Below are positions 26,035-34,268 of a DNA stretch of 64,000 bases, piece after piece. Origin of the DNA: Phycisphaerae bacterium (GTDB taxonomy: Bacteria > Planctomycetota > Phycisphaerae > Phycisphaerales > SM1A02); NCBI GenBank assembly GCA_002716385.1, contig PBAX01000022.1, positions 372,001 to 436,000 of the forward strand, read 5' to 3'. The position numbers and the translations under genes were made by a program. Each line of letters starts with the position of its first letter. The stretch's first letter is position 1. The notes beneath the pieces are model-generated. The model was given only the letters and a program-made list of their open reading frames with translations, did no database searches and was not told the DNA's origin.

Positions 26035-27212
26035 CAATATTCGCCTCAAACCTGATGATCCTGATCTCGGGATTTATAGCAATGGTGTTCACCATGAGCC
26101 CCGGTGATCTGCCTGTGTTCCTGGTCATTCTCGAGCAGAATTCCCCAAGGAGCGTACATCTGGGAACGATCGAATCCTCCGGAACCGAACTACTCGATGT
26201 TGATGAGGGTTGGTTTGAAACCCCTTTCCGGGAATGTCTCGCGATCATTCGTGAGGATGAGTGGAAACCAATACCTTCCCGGATGCGTGTTTTTTCCAGG
26301 GATGGTCAGGTCTTCCCTGGTTCCTTCATGAGCGGGGACGAGGATTCCATAACCATCAGACATCCCTGGATGCGGGAGATGAGAATTCCCCTCGACGATG
26401 TCGACCGAGTCGAATTCAGATCATCCGATACATCGATCACCGACACTGATCAGGATCACCTTCTGCTCAGGAACGGCGATGTCATGTCGGGTTTCATCGA
26501 GATGATCTCGGATCCGGTCACCATCGAGGTCACTCGCGATGAAGTCGAGATGTTCGATGTACCACTGGAACGAATCGCCGAGATAAGACTGGCGGGAGAT
26601 TCCAAGCCTCCCCGTTGGCCTCGTGCCTGGTTCATCGATGGTCTCCAGGCGACTGTCCCATCGATTGAGGTCGACGACACCGGTCATGTCAGGATGGCAC
26701 CACATGAATTCATGACGGGCCCGTATGAACGTTATCCCGGGATAGAGGAGATGGTCGCCATCGTCATGGATGGGGACCGGTTCACCCCCCTCTCCAGCGC
26801 CGATGTAAGGACTGTTGCGATCGATCCTGTTCGAAGAGTGAACCCCGATCCCCGGAAACTGGACGTCATGAAGGTGTTTAACCTGTCCGATCTCCGGATT
26901 TCAGGCCCTGTCCAGCATGAATTCACCGTCACCAGAGGTTTCAATCGATTCAGGACCGTTCTCGAGCGGCCCCGAAACAGCGACCGCTGGGCATCGCCCG
27001 ATGTAGAGATCAAGGTGGGTGACGATGTCATCTGGAGCGGGCCGGTGGTCGGAAGGGTTCCGATCGATCTAGAGTTGCCCCAATCATGCGAGTCACTCGT
27101 GATCAGGGTCGAATGTGGTGAACATGGTCCTGTTCAATGTGGTGTCATTCTCAGGGATCCGATCATTTCGAAGCAATCAACTGTTGGAGACGGACGCCAG
27201 CTTCTCGAGTGA
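26031..27212 (+). CDS. Exported NPCBM-like protein with two Sm-like beta repeats
   Basis: A 393-residue protein. The ATG at 26031 overlaps the previous stop (ATGA) and gives a hydrophobic signal (LMILISGFIAMVFTM); longer frames lack one. Two similar beta units follow: RVFSRDGQVFPGSFMSGDEDSITIRHP..IPLDDVDRVEF (about 83-125) and LLRNGDVMSGFIEMISDPVTIEV..VPLERIAEIRL (about 144-185). The last ~110 residues (FTVTRGFNRFRTVL, DVIWSGPVVGRVPIDLELPQSCESLVIRVE) resemble an NPCBM carbohydrate-binding module. It is the final gene of the train and converges on trpD with a 36-bp overlap. Glycan or envelope binding is inference. Confidence 0.65.
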   Translation: MTIFASNLMILISGFIAMVFTMSPGDLPVFLVILEQNSPRSVHLGTIESSGTELLDVDEGWFETPFRECLAIIREDEWKPIPSRMRVFSRDGQVFPGSFMSGDEDSITIRHPWMREMRIPLDDVDRVEFRSSDTSITDTDQDHLLLRNGDVMSGFIEMISDPVTIEVTRDEVEMFDVPLERIAEIRLAGDSKPPRWPRAWFIDGLQATVPSIEVDDTGHVRMAPHEFMTGPYERYPGIEEMVAIVMDGDRFTPLSSADVRTVAIDPVRRVNPDPRKLDVMKVFNLSDLRISGPVQHEFTVTRGFNRFRTVLERPRNSDRWASPDVEIKVGDDVIWSGPVVGRVPIDLELPQSCESLVIRVECGEHGPVQCGVILRDPIISKQSTVGDGRQLLE

Positions 27213-28244
27213 TGCCATGGCCGATCCATCGTTGATCGAAGCCGCGGCCACCTGAACCCCCTCCTTCATGTCCGACACCTGGTCGCATGCCAGCAATGCG
27301 GCTGCGGCGTTCAGGAGCGTCATATCTCGAGCCGGACCTTTCTCACTCCCATCGACGACGGACTTCATCATCTCCGTTGCATGATCGAGATCTCTGGCTG
27401 TGACCAGTCCGATGTCAACGGACGTCAACCCAACATCCTCCGGGGATATGCGCCACTGGGAGACTTCACCATCCCTGACTTCATACACGGTGGACGGCGC
27501 CGATATGGAAAGTTCATCCAGACCATCATCCGAGTGCACGATCAGGGCCCTTCTTGTTCCGAGATGATTCAAGGCTTGGGCGACAGGTTTCTGGTATCTG
27601 CCATCCCAGACACCCATCAATTGTCTTCCCGCGTCCGCGGGATTGGTCAGGGGTCCAAGCAGATTGAAGATTGTCGGAACACCCATGGCCTTGCGAACAG
27701 GCATGACATGCCTTGTGGCCGGATGATGGTGGATCGCGAAGCAGAAGCAGATGCCTGCTTCCTCGAGACAACGCGCCTGTACGGCGGGTCCGGCATCCAC
27801 GTTGATTCCAATTGACTCGAGCGCCTCGGCGGATCCACGGCCGGTTCGTGAACGATTGCCGTGCTTGGCGACATTGACGCCCGCACCCGCGGCCACCAGA
27901 GCGGCTGCGGTCGAGACATTGAATGTCTTGGGTGCTCCACCGGTTCCAGCTGTATCCAGGACATCATCGGCCGGCAGACTGGATTCGACCTTGGTGACAT
28001 GGCGCCGCATGACGGTGGCTGCCCCCTGAAGTTCATCCGGGGTCGGCAAGCGTGTCGCGAGCAGGGCCAGAAGGGCCCCCATCTCCCCATGGTGCACATG
28101 ACCGGTCATCATGGCTTCGAAGGCTGTGGTTGTTTCATCGACACTGAGGGTCCGACCATCCAGCAGTGTCCCGAGCATCGGCGTCAGATCGGCTGATTGG
28201 GAGTCACGGGCGAATTCGGATGGTTGTTTTCTATCGTTGGTCAT
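27177..28244 (-). CDS. trpD: Anthranilate phosphoribosyltransferase
   Basis: A 355-residue protein from the ATG at 28244 (MTNDRK); an upstream frame extension adds no family sequence. Motifs: VLDTAGTGGAPKTFNVSTAAALVAAGAGVNVAKHGNRSRTGRGSAEALESIGI (PRPP and anthranilate site), FAIHHHPATRHVMPVRKAMGVPTIFNLLGPLTNPA, and VHSDDGLDELS. It transfers phosphoribose from PRPP to anthranilate, the second step of tryptophan synthesis. No other trp gene is nearby, so the pathway is dispersed. It diverges from lgt with a 52-bp gap. Confidence 0.95.
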   Translation of the reverse strand: MTNDRKQPSEFARDSQSADLTPMLGTLLDGRTLSVDETTTAFEAMMTGHVHHGEMGALLALLATRLPTPDELQGAATVMRRHVTKVESSLPADDVLDTAGTGGAPKTFNVSTAAALVAAGAGVNVAKHGNRSRTGRGSAEALESIGINVDAGPAVQARCLEEAGICFCFAIHHHPATRHVMPVRKAMGVPTIFNLLGPLTNPADAGRQLMGVWDGRYQKPVAQALNHLGTRRALIVHSDDGLDELSISAPSTVYEVRDGEVSQWRISPEDVGLTSVDIGLVTARDLDHATEMMKSVVDGSEKGPARDMTLLNAAAALLACDQVSDMKEGVQVAAASINDGSAMASLEKLASVSNS

Positions 28245-28296
28245 GGCACGTCGGGTTCCAGCCTGTGGTACAACGCGGCACCACAGGAGTTTGTTC

Positions 28297-29322
28297 ATGT
28301 TCTTGGCCGAATCCTACCTGCATACGCTTGATCCGTACGTCATCCAGCTCACTGATGGCGGGTTTGGCATCCGATGGTATGGATTGGCCTATGTGGCCGG
28401 GTTCCTGATCGCCTGGTTGCTCATCAAATGGCTGGCCAATACAGGTCGTTCCGTCGTTCCTCCTCAGAAGGTCGCGGATCTGATGATCTACGCGATCATC
28501 GGTGTTCTGGTGGGTGGCCGCCTCGGATATGCGGCCTTCTACGATCCCTCCCTCTTCACTGATGCCGCCAGGGACATGGATGGTCGGGTGGTTCCACCAT
28601 GGTGGGCGCTTCTGGCGATCAATCAGGGTGGAATGGCCAGTCATGGAGGGATGATCGGTGTTTTGATCGCCATGTTGATCTTCATGATCCGCAACAAGCT
28701 TGTTCCGATCATCCATGCCGCCGATCTGATCGCGTTCGTTGCGCCACCCGGTCTCTTCCTTGGTCGAATGGCTAACTTCATCAATGGTGAACTATGGGGC
28801 CACCCTGTTCCTGATCAGGAGAATCCAGCCTGGTGGAGTGTGAAGTATCCGGAGGAGATCTATCTGGGAGAGACGAATCTGGAGCAGCTCCGCGGCGTTG
28901 TTCCGGGTGATCAGACATTTCTTCCGACGGTCGTGGACTCGCTCAGGGCAGGCGATCCGGTCGTCATGGAAGTGGTTGTTCCACAATTGACCGCCTACTA
29001 CCCCTCACAAATCTTCCAGGCACTGGCGGATGGTCCGATTCTCTTCCTGATTCTCATCGCGGCCTGGTGGGCACCGAAGAAGGGCGGTGTTCTGACGGGA
29101 ACATTCCTGATTGCCTACGGCATCCTCAGAATCCTCACGGAGATTTTCCGTCAACCCGATGAGGGCGTCTCGCTTCTCATGGGACTCAGCCGCGGCCAGT
29201 TTCTCAGCGTGATCATGATCCTCGCGGGAATCCTCTTCGTGTTGTTTGCATCGAAATCCAAGGGACCCAAGCTTGGTGGACTCGGGTGTCCACCGACCAC
29301 TACTCAACCGTCGACATCCTGA
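28297..29322 (+). CDS. lgt: Prolipoprotein diacylglyceryl transferase Lgt
   Basis: A 341-residue polytopic membrane protein. The ATG at 28297 follows CAGGAG and starts at MFLAESYLHTLDPYVIQL, the usual Lgt beginning. Motifs: IRWYGLAYVAGFL, GGRLGYAAFYDP, GGMASHGGMIGV, the Lgt signature GRMANFINGELWG, and YYPSQIFQALADG. It attaches diacylglycerol from phosphatidylglycerol to the lipobox Cys of prolipoproteins, the first maturation step for the several lipoproteins encoded here. An insert of about 60 residues between the signature and YYPSQ lengthens it relative to E. coli Lgt (291 residues). It converges with the exported methyltransferase (19-bp overlap). Confidence 0.95.
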   Translation: MFLAESYLHTLDPYVIQLTDGGFGIRWYGLAYVAGFLIAWLLIKWLANTGRSVVPPQKVADLMIYAIIGVLVGGRLGYAAFYDPSLFTDAARDMDGRVVPPWWALLAINQGGMASHGGMIGVLIAMLIFMIRNKLVPIIHAADLIAFVAPPGLFLGRMANFINGELWGHPVPDQENPAWWSVKYPEEIYLGETNLEQLRGVVPGDQTFLPTVVDSLRAGDPVVMEVVVPQLTAYYPSQIFQALADGPILFLILIAAWWAPKKGGVLTGTFLIAYGILRILTEIFRQPDEGVSLLMGLSRGQFLSVIMILAGILFVLFASKSKGPKLGGLGCPPTTTQPSTS

Positions 29323-30290
29323 TTCCGTACGGGTTTCTCGAATATCAGGACGTGTTGCTGTGGAAGGTCGTCCATGGTCCTGATCCACTCGAATCCAGCC
29401 GCCTCAAATTCAAGCAAAGCCTGTGATTCCGCCATCTTGTGATGCGGCTTGATCATGACATCCGGATCCTCGGCACGGTATTCGACAAGAACGACTCGAC
29501 CACCCGGCTTGAGCGCCTTCATGAGTGATCGTTTCATCTCCCATGGATGGGAGAATTCGTGATAGGCGTCGACGAACAGGACGACATCAACGGTTTCGGC
29601 GGGAATCTTGGTGTCCGTGATCGTTCCCAGAATCGTCTTGATGTTCGTTACGCCCTGTGACTCCGCCTTCTCCTCAAGAATCGCGTTCATCTCGGGTTGG
29701 ATGTCGACGGCGACAACACCACCCTCCGGAACCCGTTTGGCGAGTCTCAGACTGAAGTACCCGGTGCCAGATCCGATATCCGCGACCACCTCGTTCGGCT
29801 TCAAAGACATCATCTCGACGAGCAGATCGGTCCGCTCCTCCTGCTCCCGCTTGGAACGGTCGAGCCAGCCGGCACCCAGATGCCCCATCACCTGGGAAAT
29901 CTGTCGACCCATGTAGACTTTTCCGATTCCGTCGTAGGCCGGTGTCGTTCTGGAATAGAGTCGATCGGCCTCGACGAGATCGAGCGGATCGCCGCAAGCC
30001 ATGTTGATGACGACGAGTGTCAGCTGATTTCCGGTCGATGCCTGTCTGGCGATGAAGCTCTCCTCTGAAACAGGAAGATCGAATTGTTCATGAGACGTGA
30101 ATCGGGATCCATTGGCGACGAGTTGCGTCAGATAGGTACGGAGTTCATCGGGATTCGCCGGGATCTCCATCGGTATGGTCTTCCCGGGAAGATCGAAGGT
30201 GATGATGTCGACAGGTGCCGCCGGGGCGAATCCCGGAAGAAGGAGGGCACCGATGACAATCGAGGTGAGGATCGCTTTGAATCTGTTCAT
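29304..30290 (-). CDS. Exported class I SAM-dependent methyltransferase
   Basis: A 328-residue protein. The start at 30290 overlaps the HolB stop (ATGA); MPNMN at 30299 is an alternative. The N-terminus is a signal peptide (MNRFKAILTSIVIGALLLPGFAPAAP). After a ~130-residue region of unknown fold come motif I (VVADIGSGTGYFSLRLAKRV), VVAVDIQPEM, GTITDTKIP, VDVVLFVDAYHEF and ALKPGGRVVLVEYRAED. The methyltransferase core is complete. SAM is not known to be available in the periplasm, so either the signal is an anchor or the enzyme acts before export. The same combination occurs in other bacteria but is unexplained. Confidence 0.8.
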   Translation of the reverse strand: MNRFKAILTSIVIGALLLPGFAPAAPVDIITFDLPGKTIPMEIPANPDELRTYLTQLVANGSRFTSHEQFDLPVSEESFIARQASTGNQLTLVVINMACGDPLDLVEADRLYSRTTPAYDGIGKVYMGRQISQVMGHLGAGWLDRSKREQEERTDLLVEMMSLKPNEVVADIGSGTGYFSLRLAKRVPEGGVVAVDIQPEMNAILEEKAESQGVTNIKTILGTITDTKIPAETVDVVLFVDAYHEFSHPWEMKRSLMKALKPGGRVVLVEYRAEDPDVMIKPHHKMAESQALLEFEAAGFEWIRTMDDLPQQHVLIFEKPVRNQDVDG

Positions 30291-31363
30291 GTTCGGCATG
30301 TCTGAGACCATCCGGCGGCTAGTGATTCGAGAACATGTTTCATGTTGAGACCCCGGTGAAGCTGGTCCTCCGCATCTCCGATCCGGTTGGCGAGTTCCCA
30401 CAGTCGACGACCGGTCTCCACATCACCCGGTTCGGTAGCCGACAACCGTCTTCGGACATGCATGCCGAGCAATCTCAGAATCAGGGAAAGCGCCTGCTTG
30501 TTCGCCACATCCTTGCTGGCCTTCTTGTTCTGCTTGACGACCTGTTCCGATCGATTGGTGACGAATTCCGCGACGTGCACCCCGAATTCCTTCTGCCACG
30601 TACCCGAGTCGAGTGACTGGATGATGGGCTGGAGTTCGTTGGCGCATTCGATGAGATTGCTCTCACGGGCAAGCAGGGCCATTCCGGGTGCCCCTTCGGA
30701 CCAGTCGAGCATCCACTCGACATCCTCATGGTCTCCGGGATGTTCAGCGAGCCACTTCCTCATGTCTTCATCCGACAAGGGTCCGAATCGAACGTGGTCG
30801 CACCGGCTTCGAACGGTCGGCAGCAGGCGTTCCGGTCTCGATGTGACGAGAATGATCCACGTGTCCTCAGGTGGTTCCTCGAGTGTCTTGAGGATCGAGT
30901 TCTGTCCGTTGTTGTCCATCAGTTCGGCTTCATCGATGATGAAAACCTTGCCGTTGCCGAGAATGCTCTTCCGATAGGCGGGTGCCTCGTGCTTGGCGCC
31001 ATCGGACGTGTGTCCACCGATCATTCGTTCACGAAGAAGATCAAGGGGGACGTTCATCTGTTTTCGTTCCCGAAGACTTCTGGTCTGAGCGTGGACCGCA
31101 TCCTCCTTGTGGATCACATGGAGATCGGGATGGTTTCCGTTAGCCAGCTTCTCACCTTCGGGCGATGCCAGTGCGGTTCCACCCAAACCCAGATCATCGG
31201 CACCGGCCTGCGGATCCAGCAGCACCCGTGCGAATTCGGTGGCGACGAGACATTTCCCGATGCCCGGCGGCCCGGAGAAGATCCAGGCGTGATGCAGTCT
31301 TCCGGATTGCACTGCGGCCCGAAGGGTCTCCAATCCGGCATGATGTCCAATGACGGGTTTCAT
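30287..31363 (-). CDS. holB: DNA polymerase III delta-prime subunit (clamp loader)
   Basis: A 358-residue protein from the ATG at 31363 (MKPVIGHHAGLETLRAAVQSGRLHHAWIF); the in-frame upstream ATG at 31414 adds a 17-residue basic extension. The P-loop GPPGIGKC, KVFIIDEAELMDNNGQNSILKTLEEPPEDTWIILVTSRPERLLPTVRSRC and the lid region are typical of delta-prime/gamma. The Cys4 zinc cluster of many delta-prime proteins is not visible; the corresponding region is LLDPQAGADDLGLGG. It is part of the replicative clamp loader. A TATCCT hexamer lies 8 nt before the chosen ATG. It is followed by the exported methyltransferase (4-bp overlap). Confidence 0.9.
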   Translation of the reverse strand: MKPVIGHHAGLETLRAAVQSGRLHHAWIFSGPPGIGKCLVATEFARVLLDPQAGADDLGLGGTALASPEGEKLANGNHPDLHVIHKEDAVHAQTRSLRERKQMNVPLDLLRERMIGGHTSDGAKHEAPAYRKSILGNGKVFIIDEAELMDNNGQNSILKTLEEPPEDTWIILVTSRPERLLPTVRSRCDHVRFGPLSDEDMRKWLAEHPGDHEDVEWMLDWSEGAPGMALLARESNLIECANELQPIIQSLDSGTWQKEFGVHVAEFVTNRSEQVVKQNKKASKDVANKQALSLILRLLGMHVRRRLSATEPGDVETGRRLWELANRIGDAEDQLHRGLNMKHVLESLAAGWSQTCRT

Positions 31364-31461
31364 GATGCGCGAGGATAACGTCAGGAAGCGCTCTCGTGTC
31401 GGCTTGCTGCTCATCCATCAACACCCGAGGACAAGAGGCGTTCTGACACTAATTTTCCTAG

Positions 31462-33027
31462 ATGCTCAGCAAGAACAGGCGGAAAAATCCCGCGATCATC
31501 CTTTTTTCAGTCCTGATCCTGTCCGGTGCAATTATTGGCCGCAGTGGAATTCCATGGGATGTGTTGGCCCTTGTATCGCTTGTTCTATGTGGATTCATGG
31601 TGATCCAATCGAATCTACGGATTCTTGCACCGGCATCCATATTTCTAATCATGTCCACATGGAGCGCTTTGAACCAGCAGATGTTCGAGATACGGGATCT
31701 CATGGTCTACACCGGGTATGACGCCGATCCAATTCTCGTTCACATGGAAGGTCGGATCATCAGGATTAGAGGCACGAGGATCGATCTGGACACCAGATCC
31801 TCATTCGAAGAAGACATCGGAATTCCTGTGACCGGTCGGATCGTCGTCCGTTTACCGAGGCCTTCTGAAATCCTCGGACCAGGAGACATCATCCAAGTGA
31901 AGGGCTGGCTTCATGGAATCCAGGCGCCCAGAGATTCCGAGCCGGATTGGAGAACAATCGCAATCGACGGCGATTACCGCGGATGGATGCGACTGGAATC
32001 AATGGATTTGATCCACATCAAAAGAATCCAAAAACCCGGCATCTGGAATTCACTGAAGTCGCATGCTGAAGACAGAATTCTGTCTCAACCAGTTCCATCA
32101 TATGGATCCAATCGAACGATTTTGGCCGGATTATTGCTCGGTGCGAGAGGTGATTCGTGGAATGAGATTTCAGATCCATTCAGAAGAACAGGTGTATCAC
32201 ACCTTCTGGCGATCTCAGGACTTCATGTCAGTCTGGTCTTGTTCATGTTCATGCCCTTGATAGGAGTCGGTGGGGTACGCCGAAGATGGCACTCTCTGTT
32301 CGCCATCACAATCCTCTTCATATACCTGTCGATCATCGATATCAGGACACCAATCATGAGAGCTGGAATCATGAGTGCGTTCTTCTATCTCCCATTGACC
32401 GTCAACATGAGGATACCGGTCAAAGGGGTTCTGGCTTTCACCATGTCACTGATACTCATCTGTGAACCAAACGTCCTCATGCAGATTTCATTTCAATTGA
32501 GCTTTGGTGTTGTAGCCTCCCTTGTACTTCTTTCTCCGCATGTACACCGAAGATGCTTTCCCCATGTAAACAGACGGATATCAGGCCCATTCACATTCGC
32601 AATCATGTGGATACAGAGAAGTTTTACAGCCTCGATGGTTGCATGGTTGATTTCCATACCTATAACCATCCACCACTTCGGCCAGATATCTCTGGTATCC
32701 GTTCCGATGACAATGATCATGACACCTCTGGTATGTGTAATACTTCTCACAGCTTCAATACGTTTGTTGTTCGGTGATTTTGAATTTGTTTCTCAGTTGA
32801 TGGGAAACCTGCTCGCCAAGGAGGTGTACATACTCGAATCGTTTGCGGAAACAGTGGCTGGAATCCCATTCGTATCTATCGAAAACATCCAGTCGAGTAC
32901 CACATGGACGACACTCGCGATTTTGTGGGCAGTCTCATGGTGCCTGATCGATCGTTGGAGGTTCCTGTTGTTCCCCTCTCTTCTTGGATTGATCATCTGG
33001 ATTTCAATATTGAACTTCTCCGGTTGA
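31462..33027 (+). CDS. ComEC/Rec2-family DNA-uptake channel
   Basis: A 521-residue polytopic membrane protein. N-terminal helices are followed by an OB-like periplasmic region (VTGRIVVRLPRPSEILGPGDIIQVKGWL), then the Competence domain with HLLAISGLHVSLVLF and RTPIMRAGIMSAFFY. QISFQLSFGVVASLVLL and many further helices follow. The C-terminal metallo-beta-lactamase domain of long ComEC proteins is absent, so this is the short, channel-only type. It would pass single-stranded DNA into the cytosol during transformation; no other com gene is in the window. Base composition is lower in G+C than in the following genes (one sampled line 47% versus 63% near 39541). Confidence 0.88.
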   Translation: MLSKNRRKNPAIILFSVLILSGAIIGRSGIPWDVLALVSLVLCGFMVIQSNLRILAPASIFLIMSTWSALNQQMFEIRDLMVYTGYDADPILVHMEGRIIRIRGTRIDLDTRSSFEEDIGIPVTGRIVVRLPRPSEILGPGDIIQVKGWLHGIQAPRDSEPDWRTIAIDGDYRGWMRLESMDLIHIKRIQKPGIWNSLKSHAEDRILSQPVPSYGSNRTILAGLLLGARGDSWNEISDPFRRTGVSHLLAISGLHVSLVLFMFMPLIGVGGVRRRWHSLFAITILFIYLSIIDIRTPIMRAGIMSAFFYLPLTVNMRIPVKGVLAFTMSLILICEPNVLMQISFQLSFGVVASLVLLSPHVHRRCFPHVNRRISGPFTFAIMWIQRSFTASMVAWLISIPITIHHFGQISLVSVPMTMIMTPLVCVILLTASIRLLFGDFEFVSQLMGNLLAKEVYILESFAETVAGIPFVSIENIQSSTTWTTLAILWAVSWCLIDRWRFLLFPSLLGLIIWISILNFSG

Positions 33028-33078
33028 ATCATCCATCGAGTGCTACCATCATCATGTCCACCCACGAGGAGAAGACCA

Positions 33079-34263
33079 ATGCGCCTGTCGGCCCGAATTC
33101 TGATGTTGTCGATGATCACCCCCCTGCTCGCCGCAGGGCAGGAATCAACACCCGAACCAGCCAAGCCAAGCCTCCCGACGATTCGAATGGAACCGGTTCT
33201 GGGCGGACAGGTGTTCAGAGCCCCGGTCCAGGTCCTTCCCACCCCCTCATCCAAACCGGAACTGGCCATGGTGGAACAACGTGGTCGCGTGATCGCCGTC
33301 GGACTCGAGACCGGTTCGAAGAAACGAACCATCCTCGATATGCGCGACAAGGTCAGGTTGACCCAGTCGGAGGAAGGTCTTCTCTCGATCGCCTACGACC
33401 CCGATCAATCGAAGAACCCGCACGTCTACCTCTACTACACCGCCTCCAAGCCGCGGCGCACCGTTCTCTCGAGAATGAACGTGAAACCCGACGGCATGAT
33501 CGACAAGTCGACCGAGAAGATAGTTCTCGAGGTCGAGCAACCCTACTGGAACCACAACGGAGGAACCGTTCTCTTCGGTCCCGATGGGATGCTGTATCTG
33601 AGCATCGGTGATGGCGGCGCTGCGAACGATCCCCAGGATCATGGACAGAATCTCGGCAACCTTCTGGCGACCATCATCCGAATCGACGTCCATACGGACG
33701 AGGCGCCCTATGTGGTCCCCTCCGACAATCCGTTCGTGGGAGTTGAGGGTGCCCGACCCGAGATCTGGGCCTATGGACTCCGTAACGTATGGCGCATGCA
33801 CTTCGATTCGAAGACGGGCGATCTCTGGGCAGCCGATGTAGGCCAGAACAAATGGGAGGAGGTCGATCTGATCGTGAAAGGCGGCAACTACGGTTGGCGA
33901 CTGCGCGAGGGAAAGCACGACTTCAACAATCCCGAGGGTTCGACCGTCGAGGTCATCGATCCGATCGTCGAATATCCAAGATCGGCCGGAGGCTCGATCA
34001 CCGGCGGATTCGTCTACAGAGGCGAGAAGATCCCCGGTCTACAGGGTGCCTATCTGTTCTCCGACTACATGTCGGGTCGCCTTTGGGCCACGGTGATGCA
34101 ACCCGACGGAGAGCCGTTCACCCGCGAGATATACAAGGGGCAGCCGATGGCCATCAGTTCCTTCGGTGAGGGAACCGATGGCGAGCTGTACGTATGCGGA
34201 TTCAAGGCACCCTACGACTCGAAGGGTCGCATCTATCGAATCACCGGCATGAGCACTGACTGA
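33079..34263 (+). CDS. Periplasmic PQQ-dependent sugar (sorbosone/glucose-type) dehydrogenase
   Basis: A 394-residue protein. The ATG at 33079 follows GAGGAG and opens a signal peptide (MRLSARILMLSMITPLLAAG). The six-bladed propeller motifs of the GSDH family are evident: RKEEGLLSIAYDP-like TQSEEGLLSIAYDPDQ, PYWNHNGGTVLFGPDGMLYLSIGDGG, AYGLRNVWRMHFDSKTGDLWAADVGQNKWEEV, NYGWRLREGKHDF, and GSITGGFVYRGEKIPGLQGAYLFSDYMSGRLW. These oxidise aldoses or similar sugars with PQQ; members that do not bind PQQ exist. The substrate cannot be assigned. It converges on the VKOR fusion. Confidence 0.88.
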   Translation: MRLSARILMLSMITPLLAAGQESTPEPAKPSLPTIRMEPVLGGQVFRAPVQVLPTPSSKPELAMVEQRGRVIAVGLETGSKKRTILDMRDKVRLTQSEEGLLSIAYDPDQSKNPHVYLYYTASKPRRTVLSRMNVKPDGMIDKSTEKIVLEVEQPYWNHNGGTVLFGPDGMLYLSIGDGGAANDPQDHGQNLGNLLATIIRIDVHTDEAPYVVPSDNPFVGVEGARPEIWAYGLRNVWRMHFDSKTGDLWAADVGQNKWEEVDLIVKGGNYGWRLREGKHDFNNPEGSTVEVIDPIVEYPRSAGGSITGGFVYRGEKIPGLQGAYLFSDYMSGRLWATVMQPDGEPFTREIYKGQPMAISSFGEGTDGELYVCGFKAPYDSKGRIYRITGMSTD

Positions 34264-34268
34264 TAGGA

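Noticed and set aside
30287-31414. Longer N-terminus for HolB starting at 31414
   Set aside because: The extra residues are basic and not typical of the family; the internal ATG at 31363 begins at the conserved IGHHAGLETLRAA and has a -10 8 nt upstream.
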